Notes under the pieces: generated by a model
What the model was told of the DNA's origin: nothing
Seen by the model: only the letters and a program-made list of their open reading frames with translations
Databases searched by the model: none
Position numbers and translations under genes: made by a program
Part shown: in pieces, positions 1 to 5,264 of the stretch
How positions within the stretch are numbered: the first letter of the stretch is position 1
Layout of the letters: the number at the start of each line of letters is the position of its first letter
Source: Oscillospiraceae bacterium
Lineage (GTDB): Bacteria > Bacillota > Clostridia > Oscillospirales > Oscillospiraceae
Assembly (NCBI GenBank): GCA_016286595.1
Contig: JAEETR010000029.1
Location: forward strand, 1-10,039
Length of the DNA: 10,039 nt
Direction of reading: 5' to 3'

Positions 1-27
1 GTGAACGGCACGGCCGCAGAGGAAAAA

Positions 28-825
28 ATGAGAGCATCTGATTTCGTACAGAAGGACAAATACGGCGTGGACGACCTGCGGCTGCTGGTGGCGGCGCTGC
101 GGGCGGAAGACGGCTGTCCCTGGGACAGGGTCCAGACCCACGAGAGCATCCGAAGGGACTTCCTTGAGGAGGGCTACGAGCTGGCGGAGGCCATCGACGA
201 GAGAAGCCCCGACCATCTCCGGGAGGAGCTGGGAGACGTGCTGATGCACGTTTTCTTCCATTCCGGGATAGAGGAGGACGCGGGCGTCTTCACCGTGGAC
301 GACGTGGCGGACGAGGAGTGCAGAAAGCTCATATTCCGCCATCCCCACGTATTCTCCGGCGGCAGCGCGGATACCCCGGAGGAGGTCCTGTCCGCATGGG
401 ACGAGCTCAAGCGGCAGGAAAAGGGCCAGCAGACCCACACTGAAGCGCTGAAGGCCGTGTGCCGGGTGCTCCCCGCCCTGTGGCGGGCGGAGAAGGTGCA
501 GAACAAGGCCGCGAAGGCCGGGTTCGACGCCTACGGCGCCGGAGGCGCCGCGGACAAGCTGCTGGAGGAGGCGGAGGAGCTGCGCCGGGCCGCCCCGGAG
601 AACGTGGCGGAGGAGCTGGGAGACCTGCTTTTCTCCGCGGTGAGCATGTGCCGCTTCGCCGGACTCGACCCCGAGGAGGTGCTCAACGCCGCCACGGACA
701 AATTCATCGGCCGCTTCGCTTACGTGGAACGGGCCGCGTCCGACAGGGGACTTCGTCCCGAGGATCTCTCCGACGACCTGCGGGGCGAGCTGTGGCGGAG
801 CGCGAAATCGGAAAATCTGAAATAA
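28..825 (+). CDS. mazG: MazG nucleoside triphosphate pyrophosphohydrolase
   Basis: MazG-type all-alpha NTP pyrophosphohydrolase, which hydrolyses (d)NTPs to the monophosphate and pyrophosphate in the cytoplasm. It cleans the nucleotide pool of abnormal dNTPs and may influence ppGpp-linked stress responses. Two MazG repeats are visible. The first has CPWD at 30-33, QTH at 36-38, the metal-binding EEGYE at 47-51 and EELGD at 66-70. The second has KVQNKAAKAGFD at 156-167, an acidic EExEE helix at 180-184 and EELGD at 195-199. The 265-residue length fits the two-domain bacterial form. I chose the ATG at 28 because AGAGGA lies just upstream at 18-23. An in-frame GTG at position 1 would add nine residues, and any start further upstream is outside the window. 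hup and rqcP follow, an order known from Clostridia. Family call is very secure; the start is less so. Confidence 0.95.
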   Translation: MRASDFVQKDKYGVDDLRLLVAALRAEDGCPWDRVQTHESIRRDFLEEGYELAEAIDERSPDHLREELGDVLMHVFFHSGIEEDAGVFTVDDVADEECRKLIFRHPHVFSGGSADTPEEVLSAWDELKRQEKGQQTHTEALKAVCRVLPALWRAEKVQNKAAKAGFDAYGAGGAADKLLEEAEELRRAAPENVAEELGDLLFSAVSMCRFAGLDPEEVLNAATDKFIGRFAYVERAASDRGLRPEDLSDDLRGELWRSAKSENLK

Positions 826-881
826 AGACCGGCCTTTGCGCGCCTTTTTCGATAAAAAAACGTAAAATTTTGAAAATAGCT

Positions 882-910
882 TTGACATTATGCCGCAGAT
901 AATATATATT
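882..910 (+). promoter_or_regulatory. SigA-type promoter of hup
   Basis: TTGACA at 882-887 (perfect -35) is followed by exactly 17 bases and TATATT at 905-910 (5 of 6 of the -10 consensus). It sits in an AT-rich stretch that contrasts with the GC-rich coding DNA around it. Transcription would start near 917, about 26 bases before the hup ATG, with the GGAGG site at 932-936. HU can therefore be made at high level independently of mazG. Confidence 0.85.
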
Positions 911-942
911 GCATAAAGCTACTGCTATTATGGAGGAATAAA

Positions 943-1218
943 ATGAACAAGACCGAACTCATCGAAGCCATTGCCGTCAGAACCGGCATGACCAAGAAGG
1001 ACAGCGAAAAGGTCCTGTCCGCCATGCTCGATACTATCAGCGATACCCTCGCCGAAGGCGAGAAGGTGTCCATAGTCGATTTTGGCATCTTTGACACCAA
1101 GCGCCGCGCCAGCCGCACCGGCCGCAACCCCCGCACCAACGAGATAATCTCCATCCCCGCTCAGGTGGTGCCCGAGTTCCGGCCCGGAAAAAACCTGAAG
1201 GAAAAGGTGGCAAAGTAA
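943..1218 (+). CDS. hup: HU family histone-like DNA-binding protein
   Basis: Small basic nucleoid protein of 91 residues, the normal length for HU. HU dimers bind and bend DNA without strong sequence preference and compact the chromosome. The N-terminal helical dimerisation part begins MNKTELIEAIA. The central VDFGIFDTKRRASRTGRNP leads into the flexible DNA-binding arm, where Pro of RNP is the residue known to intercalate. The conserved return strand IPAQVVPEFRPGKNLKEKV ends the protein. A GGAGG site at 932-936 lies six bases before the ATG, and a strong promoter stands at 882-910. A perfect hairpin follows the stop codon, then rqcP. HU versus IHF: the sequence and its solitary form favour HU. 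The symbol hup is used generically. Confidence 0.96.
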   Translation: MNKTELIEAIAVRTGMTKKDSEKVLSAMLDTISDTLAEGEKVSIVDFGIFDTKRRASRTGRNPRTNEIISIPAQVVPEFRPGKNLKEKVAK

Positions 1219-1225
1219 AAACACG

Positions 1226-1254
1226 TGAAAGGCGGGGATGATCCCCGCCTTTCA
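1226..1254 (+). terminator. Perfect hairpin between hup and rqcP (weak or partial terminator)
   Basis: A 13-bp perfect stem (1226-1238 with 1242-1254, TGAAAGGCGGGGA and its complement) closes on a three-base TGA loop just after the hup stop. The + strand has no T run after it; A residues and the rqcP ribosome binding site follow at once. It may stop part of the transcription, protect the 3' end of hup mRNA, or mark a processing site. Confidence 0.55.
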
Positions 1255-1270
1255 AAAAAGGAAAAAACCT

Positions 1271-1516
1271 ATGCGTTTAGACAAGTATCTCAAGGTATCC
1301 CGCCTTATCAAGCGGCGCACCGTGGCCGACGAGGCCTGTTCCGGCGGCCGCGTGTCCGTCAACGGCAAGGCGGCCAAATCCTCCCATGACGTGAAGACGG
1401 GGGACGTTATCTCCATCGCCTTCGGCGCCCGCACCGTAAAGGTGCAGGTGGTTTCCGTGGAGGAGCGCACCGGGAAGGACGCCGCCGCCGGCATGTACAG
1501 AGAACTCTCCGAGTGA
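1271..1516 (+). CDS. rqcP: RqcP (YabO-like) S4-domain RNA-binding protein
   Basis: An 81-residue protein that is almost entirely an S4 RNA-binding domain. It starts MRLDKYLKVSRLIKRRTVA, the typical opening of the RqcP/YabO family, and continues with GGRVSVNGKAAKSSHDVKTGD, the turn region of S4 domains. In Bacillus subtilis RqcP works with RqcH on stalled 50S subunits. It holds the peptidyl-tRNA during C-terminal alanine tailing, so it belongs to ribosome-associated quality control. I chose the ATG at 1271 because it gives the family N-terminus and has AAAGGA at 1257-1262; an upstream start would run into the hup 3' hairpin. It sits downstream of mazG and hup, the usual neighbourhood. The related Hsp15 (HslR) is the alternative, but the short length and context favour RqcP. 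Confidence 0.9.
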   Translation: MRLDKYLKVSRLIKRRTVADEACSGGRVSVNGKAAKSSHDVKTGDVISIAFGARTVKVQVVSVEERTGKDAAAGMYRELSE

Positions 1517-1547
1517 GAACCATCTTCCGCAGGAGTGTGATGACAGA

Positions 1548-2828
1548 GTGAAAAATTTCAAATGGGACAAGAAATATCTTCACTGGGGCATCACCGCCTT
1601 CCTGGTGATAATGGGCAGCATGCTGTTCCTGTGGATCCTCATGCGGCTGTCCGCCGTGAAGGCGCTGCTGATGAGCCTTCTGCGGGTGCTTGCCCCCTTT
1701 ATAATCGGCTTCGTCATCGCCTACATACTCAAGGACGTATGCGAGTTCTTCAGGCGGTGCTTCATGAGGCTTATGAAGCGGGCGAAGAACGGCAAAAGGG
1801 CCCTGGCCGCCTCCCGCATACTGGCGGTCACCGCCACCCAGGTGCTGGTCATCGGGCTGGTTACGGGCCTTCTGGTGCTCATCCTGCCCCAGATATATTA
1901 CAGCGTGGTCCATCTCGTGGAGAACTCCCAGACCTATTACAAGGCCGTATCCGACTGGATCAGCCGTCTGCTGGACGGCGACGAGTTCATGCAGGAGACG
2001 GCCCAGCGCTGGGCCGACACCATCTCCCGGCATCTGACCGAGTATCTGACCACCAGTCTCCTGCCCCGGCTGACCGACATCATCACCAGCATCACCGGCG
2101 GAGTTTACTCCATATTCAAGGGCCTTTTCAACATGATAGTGGGCGACATCATCTCCATCTACCTGCTGTACAACCGGGAGATGTTCTCCGCCCAGAGCAA
2201 AAAGATACTCTACAGCCTGGCCCGTCCCCAGCGGGCAAACCGCATCCTGGACGAGATGAGCTTCGTCAACAGGGCCCTGGGCAGCTACGTGGTGGGCAAT
2301 CTCATCGACGCGCTTATAATCGGCGCCGCCAACTATATCTTCCTGCTGTGCACCAGGGTGCCCTACGCCGCCCTGACCAGCATAGTGATGGCGGTATTCA
2401 ACCTCATCCCCATATTCGGCCCGGTCATTGGCGCCGTGCCCTGCGCGTTCCTGATACTGCTTGAAAGCCCCTCAAAGGCGCTGGTGTTCATCATCTTCAC
2501 CCTGGTCAGCCAGCAGCTGGACGCCAACGTGCTCAAGCCCCGCATCCACTCCAGCCGCAGCGGCATTTCCGGCTTCTGGATAATGTTCGCCATACTGTTC
2601 TTCGGCGGGCTGTTCGGCCTGTGGGGAATGCTGCTGGGCGTGCCGCTGCTCACGGTCATATACGACGCCCTGCGCCGTCTCAACACCAAGAGCCTGAAGA
2701 GCAAGGGCCTGCCCACCGACACCGAGGAGTACAAGAACATCTACCGCATCGACCCGGTGTCCAACTCCCCGGTCTACGAGGTCTCTCCGGAGGGCCCGGA
2801 GGACGGCGGCGGGGATACGCCGGAATAA
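1548..2828 (+). CDS. AI-2E family (PerM/YdiK-like) membrane transporter
   Basis: A 426-residue integral membrane protein of the AI-2E (formerly UPF0118) family. Members have been linked to autoinducer-2 export or to Na+(Li+)/H+ antiport, and the substrate cannot be told here. Hydrophobic segments lie near residues 14-36, 40-61, 92-114, 188-208, 245-268, 275-306, 311-322 and 343-372. A soluble stretch of about 70 residues lies between the third and fourth, as is usual for the family. Family signatures are NLIPIFGPVIG at 285-295, QQLDANVLKPRI at 322-333 and the glycine-rich GLFGLWGMLLGVPL at 354-367. The tail from about 380 is hydrophilic and rich in Pro, Glu and Gly. The start is a GTG with AGGAG at 1531-1535, a rather long 12-base spacing; no better in-frame start is visible. 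It lies 31 bases after rqcP and probably shares its transcript. Confidence 0.93.
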   Translation: MKNFKWDKKYLHWGITAFLVIMGSMLFLWILMRLSAVKALLMSLLRVLAPFIIGFVIAYILKDVCEFFRRCFMRLMKRAKNGKRALAASRILAVTATQVLVIGLVTGLLVLILPQIYYSVVHLVENSQTYYKAVSDWISRLLDGDEFMQETAQRWADTISRHLTEYLTTSLLPRLTDIITSITGGVYSIFKGLFNMIVGDIISIYLLYNREMFSAQSKKILYSLARPQRANRILDEMSFVNRALGSYVVGNLIDALIIGAANYIFLLCTRVPYAALTSIVMAVFNLIPIFGPVIGAVPCAFLILLESPSKALVFIIFTLVSQQLDANVLKPRIHSSRSGISGFWIMFAILFFGGLFGLWGMLLGVPLLTVIYDALRRLNTKSLKSKGLPTDTEEYKNIYRIDPVSNSPVYEVSPEGPEDGGGDTPE

Positions 2829-2870
2829 AAAAAGCGCCGCGGGATCGCCGATCCCGCGGCTTTCTTTATG
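2829..2870. terminator. Bidirectional intrinsic terminator
   Basis: An 11-bp perfect stem, GCCGCGGGATC (2836-2846) with its complement at 2850-2860 and a GCC loop, is flanked by an A run at 2827-2833 and by TTTCTTT at 2861-2867. It can end transcription from both sides, which suits the convergent transporter gene (+) and kinase fusion gene (-). Confidence 0.88.
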
Positions 2871-2872
2871 GG

Positions 2873-3916
2873 TTACGCGTTCTCCTCCGTCACGTCGGCG
2901 CATTCCATCACGCCGCACCCGGCGAAATACGCCTCTTCCAGCGGTATCCACGTGTCTTTGAACCGCTCAAGCTGTTCCTGGCCCTCCCGCCGGAGTATCC
3001 GCCGCAGCTGTTCCTCGCGGGGGATGGTGAGGAATATCTTCACCTTATAGTGTTCCCGCAGGGACGGGTAGAGGGAATAGGAGCCCTCCACTATATTGAG
3101 CCGCTTTTTCGGGTACCGCACCGGGTCCCCCAGGGTACCCGTCTGGCAGTCGTAGCGGCGCATGGTGACGGCCTCCCCCCGGGAAAGGGGCAGGATGACC
3201 TCCCGCGTCAGCCGTTCCCGGTCGAAATTGCCGCCGGGCTGAGCCATGCGCTCCGGCGTCTTCCGCTCGAAGGGCAGGAAATAGTCGTCAACGTGGAAAA
3301 CGTTGCAGTCGTACACCTTTTCCAGCAGCGCCGCCAGGGTGGATTTCCCGGACCCGCACCGGCCGTCTATGGCCGCGGTCACGTCCCCGCCGCCGGCGAG
3401 GGCGGCGTCCACAGCCTCGAACACGGGCAGATGGCGCGCAAACGACGCGTCCGTCACCCGGTAGGCGGGACGGTACGCGTCCCGGTAGGCCTGCGTGTGG
3501 CTCACCATGGGGTACCCGGCAGCGGCGTAACGCTCAAGATAAGCGTCCGCAGCGGCCCTGTCGAAGCCCAGCCCGTAAACGAGGGGCAGGTCCCTTTTGA
3601 ACGCCTCCATATCGCCCCGGGGCGACGCGGCCGTCAGCACGAAAAGCCGGTTTATCGTCTCCGGCGACAGTTTTCCCTTCACCGCCGCCAGGTTTATCCG
3701 GCACAGCCCCCCGCCCAGGGGCTCCGCGGCGGGCACCGTATCGTCCGCCGTCACCGTCTCCAGCTCCTCCCTGAGCCGGGCAAGGGCGAAGGCCTCGTCC
3801 GGTATGAGATGGGCCGGGCCGAAATGGGACTGATAGAGAAATTTCACCGCGTCCCCCGCCTCCATGGCGGGATGGGCAGCGGCGTGAGCCTTCAGCAGCT
3901 TTTCCATATCTTCCAT
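2873..3916 (-). CDS. Uridine-kinase-like P-loop protein with unidentified N-terminal domain
   Basis: A 347-residue protein in two parts. Residues 180-347 form a P-loop kinase domain of the uridine kinase/phosphoribulokinase group. It has Walker A GRCGSGKST at 185-193, FHVDDYFLP at 207-215 (Asp-Tyr element near the substrate), IVEGSYSLYP at 275-284 and an arginine-rich lid, RRILRREGQEQLERF, at 305-319. The likely reaction is ATP-dependent phosphorylation of a nucleoside or similar small molecule. Residues 1-170 form a domain I cannot name; it has the motif VKFLYQSHFGPAHLI at 24-38, which I recall from uncharacterised Firmicutes proteins. The start at 3916 is preceded by GGGAG at a 7-base spacing, and an in-frame ATG at 3907 is the alternative. 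No signal peptide or membrane segment is seen. The gene is divergent from a Nudix hydrolase and ends at a shared terminator. The substrate is unknown. Confidence 0.82.
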   Translation of the reverse strand: MEDMEKLLKAHAAAHPAMEAGDAVKFLYQSHFGPAHLIPDEAFALARLREELETVTADDTVPAAEPLGGGLCRINLAAVKGKLSPETINRLFVLTAASPRGDMEAFKRDLPLVYGLGFDRAAADAYLERYAAAGYPMVSHTQAYRDAYRPAYRVTDASFARHLPVFEAVDAALAGGGDVTAAIDGRCGSGKSTLAALLEKVYDCNVFHVDDYFLPFERKTPERMAQPGGNFDRERLTREVILPLSRGEAVTMRRYDCQTGTLGDPVRYPKKRLNIVEGSYSLYPSLREHYKVKIFLTIPREEQLRRILRREGQEQLERFKDTWIPLEEAYFAGCGVMECADVTEENA

Positions 3917-3947
3917 AACCGTTCTCCCGTGAGTGTTTTTCGGATTT

Positions 3948-3976
3948 ATTATACAGTATCCCGGCGGGGAAATAAA
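3948..3976 (-). promoter_or_regulatory. Promoter of the kinase fusion gene
   Basis: On the minus strand a perfect TATAAT (3953 to 3948) stands 32 bases upstream of the chosen ATG. At 17-base spacing the -35 is TTTATT (3976 to 3971), a poor match. The weak -35 lies in the loop of an inverted repeat, which would fit a regulated promoter. Confidence 0.6.
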
Positions 3977-3983
3977 CCCCGCC
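3963..3983. promoter_or_regulatory. Inverted repeat in divergent promoter region (possible operator)
   Basis: GGCGGGG (3963-3969) and CCCCGCC (3977-3983) form a perfect 7-bp inverted repeat with a 7-base AT-rich centre. The centre holds the putative -35 of the kinase gene, and the right arm ends two bases before the -35 of the Nudix gene. It could be a shared operator. It is not followed by a T run on either strand that would make it a good terminator. Confidence 0.35.
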
Positions 3984-3985
3984 CG

Positions 3986-4014
3986 TTGCATTCCGGCCCC
4001 GGCCGGTATATACT
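3986..4014 (+). promoter_or_regulatory. Promoter of the Nudix hydrolase gene
   Basis: TTGCAT at 3986-3991 (TTG core kept), a 17-base spacer and TATACT at 4009-4014 (5 of 6) form a SigA-type promoter. It would start transcription near 4021, about 22 bases before the ATG. Confidence 0.6.
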
Positions 4015-4042
4015 TTTCCCATCAAGCTCCGGAGGCGACACA

Positions 4043-4525
4043 ATGGACGGCATCTATCGCGCCATAAACTCCACCCAGGTGTATATCGAACGGGACGGGA
4101 AATATCTCATGCTCCACCGCGTGAAGCGGGAGACGGACGTCAACAAAGACAAGTGGATAGGCGTGGGCGGCAAGTTCGAGGAGGGCGAGAGCCCCGAGGA
4201 GTGCATGCTGCGGGAAACCCGCGAGGAGACCGGCCTGACCGTCACCGATTACCGTTACCGGGGCATAGTCACCTTCGTGTCCGACAGCGCGGAGAACGAG
4301 TATATGCACCTGTTCACCGTCACCGGCTTCACCGGCGATATAAAGGAGTGCGACGAGGGCGATCTGGAGTGGATAGAAAAGTCCGCCCTTCTGAGTATGA
4401 GCATATGGGAGGGGGACAGGATATTCCTCCGCCTTCTCGACTCCGGCGCCCCCTTCTTCTCCCTGAAGCTGCGGTACGAGGGGGACAGCCTCGCCGAGGC
4501 AGTGCTCAACGGAAAAAAGATATAA
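4043..4525 (+). CDS. MutX/MutT-like Nudix hydrolase (8-oxo-dGTP diphosphatase family)
   Basis: A 160-residue cytoplasmic Nudix enzyme. The Nudix box runs from G43 to L65 and keeps every charged position of GX5EX7REUXEEXGU: G43, E49, R57-E58, E61-E62 and G64. Thr59 stands at one of the positions that is usually hydrophobic. The surrounding sequence (LMLHRVKR at 22-29, DKWIGVGGK at 36-44, EGDLEW at 105-110, WEGD at 122-125 and PFFS at 137-140) resembles streptococcal MutX. That enzyme removes 8-oxo-dGTP and so prevents oxidative mutation. The substrate is inferred from this resemblance only. The ATG at 4043 has GGAGG at 4031-4035, seven bases away. A longer open frame continues upstream, but it is antisense to the kinase gene and lacks such a site. 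The gene has its own promoter and a terminator shared with hsp20. Confidence 0.88.
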   Translation: MDGIYRAINSTQVYIERDGKYLMLHRVKRETDVNKDKWIGVGGKFEEGESPEECMLRETREETGLTVTDYRYRGIVTFVSDSAENEYMHLFTVTGFTGDIKECDEGDLEWIEKSALLSMSIWEGDRIFLRLLDSGAPFFSLKLRYEGDSLAEAVLNGKKI

Positions 4526-4565
4526 AAAATACCGCCGGGAGTTTTCTCCCGGCGGTATCCTGTTT
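4523..4565. terminator. Bidirectional intrinsic terminator between nudix and hsp20 genes
   Basis: A 13-bp perfect stem, ATACCGCCGGGAG (4529-4541) and its complement at 4546-4558, has a TTTT loop. The A run at 4523-4529 gives a good U tract for minus-strand transcripts from hsp20. On the + strand the tail is weaker (CCTGTTTTA). Confidence 0.88.
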
Positions 4566-4571
4566 TAAAGA

Positions 4572-5021
4572 TCAGCCCTCGATCATTATGGTCTTCTTCT
4601 CGGGCAGCTGGGGGGCGTCCTTCTTCGGCACGGACAGCTTAAGAACGCCGTCCTCGAATCTGGCCTTCACGTCCTCCTCGGTGATGTTCTCGCCCACGTA
4701 GAAGGTGCGCTGCATGGCTCCGGCGTAACGCTCCTGACGGATGATCTTGCCCCTGTGGCTCTTCTCGTCCTTGTCAAGGCCCTTGGCGGCGGACACGGTC
4801 AGATAACCGTCCTGCAGGCTCAGGCTTATCTCGTCCTTCTTGAAGCCCGGCAGGTCGATATCCATCTCGTAGCCCTCGTCGTGCTCGTGGACGTCGGTCT
4901 TCATTATCTGGTCGGCGTGCTTGCCGTAGAGCTTGCGGTCGATATCGCCGAAGTCGGGGATGGCGGGGAAGCTCATAAGGTCGTCAAACAGATTGTCGGT
5001 AAAAATTCTGGGCATCAACAT
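4572..5021 (-). CDS. Small heat shock protein, Hsp20/alpha-crystallin family
   Basis: A 149-residue ATP-independent chaperone that forms oligomers and holds unfolding proteins for refolding by DnaK or similar machines. The alpha-crystallin domain covers about residues 38-135. It includes DVHEHDEGYEMDIDLPGFKK at 43-62, QDGYLTVSA at 70-78, QRTFYV at 104-109 and the hallmark GVLKLSVPK at 125-133. The C-terminal I-x-I anchor is IMI at 145-147. The short N-terminus, MLMPRIFTDNLFDDL, is typical of clostridial Hsp18-type proteins. The start at 5021 has a full AAGGAGG (5036 to 5030) at an 8-base spacing; the ATG at 5015 would be too far away. Its promoter overlaps a CIRCE operator, so HrcA-controlled heat induction is likely. 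The leader is about 97 bases long and can fold near the ribosome binding site. Confidence 0.96.
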   Translation of the reverse strand: MLMPRIFTDNLFDDLMSFPAIPDFGDIDRKLYGKHADQIMKTDVHEHDEGYEMDIDLPGFKKDEISLSLQDGYLTVSAAKGLDKDEKSHRGKIIRQERYAGAMQRTFYVGENITEEDVKARFEDGVLKLSVPKKDAPQLPEKKTIMIEG

Positions 5022-5029
5022 AAATCATT

Positions 5030-5066
5030 CCTCCTTGTCTCATAACAAAAGGTTTTTTGTTCTGAG
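5030..5066 (-). promoter_or_regulatory. hsp20 leader with two alternative hairpins by the ribosome binding site
   Basis: In the hsp20 mRNA leader, CTCA-AACAAAA can pair with TTTTGTT-TGAG (+ strand 5039-5050 with 5055-5066, one internal mismatch, 4-base loop). That leaves the AAGGAGG site free. Alternatively, CC-TTTTGT (+ strand 5052 to 5045) can pair with ACAAGG (5038 to 5033), which covers the first part of the ribosome binding site. The two folds use the same bases and exclude each other. A thermosensor role is only inferred. Confidence 0.35.
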
Positions 5067-5125
5067 CATGGGGGACGGAGTGTTTGGATCTGTGAGGATC
5101 TTCTTCGTTCCTCTGTTCGCCTCAC

Positions 5126-5154
5126 GTTATACCACCGAAAATTAGCACTGTCAA
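5126..5154 (-). promoter_or_regulatory. SigA-type promoter of hsp20
   Basis: Minus strand: perfect -35 TTGACA (5154 to 5149), a 17-base spacer and -10 TATAAC (5131 to 5126, 5 of 6). The start site would be near 5119. The -35 lies inside the CIRCE element, so bound repressor would block RNA polymerase. Confidence 0.88.
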
Positions 5155-5168
5155 GGGGAGAGTGCTAA
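5142..5168. promoter_or_regulatory. CIRCE element (HrcA operator)
   Basis: TTAGCACTG (5142-5150), nine bases, then GAGTGCTAA (5160-5168). This is the CIRCE consensus TTAGCACTC-N9-GAGTGCTAA with one mismatch, in the last base of the first arm. CIRCE is bound by HrcA, the repressor of class I heat shock genes in Bacillota. The mismatch falls where the overlapping -35 TTGACA needs its own sequence. Confidence 0.93.
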
Positions 5169-5219
5169 TTTTCTTTGTAAACTTATTGTTATGACAGTTT
5201 TTACCAGTTCCGAAATGCG

Positions 5220-5259
5220 AAAAAGGCGGCATATCCGGCAGTATTCCGGACGTACCGCC
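5220..5259 (-). terminator. Intrinsic terminator of the first MATE gene
   Basis: GGCGG..TCCGG (from 5225) pairs with CCGGA..CCGCC (to 5259) in a long stem with two mismatches and one G-U pair. The A run at 5220-5224 gives a U tract on the minus strand. It lies directly after the stop codon of the exporter gene at 5265. Confidence 0.75.
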
Positions 5260-5264
5260 CTTAT

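Noticed and set aside
2621..4042. Very long open frame on the + strand leading into the Nudix gene.
   Set aside because: It is antisense to the kinase fusion gene, crosses a terminator, and is low-complexity in Gly, Arg, Pro and His, as expected of a GC-rich shadow frame. The real Nudix start at 4043 has GGAGG and a promoter.
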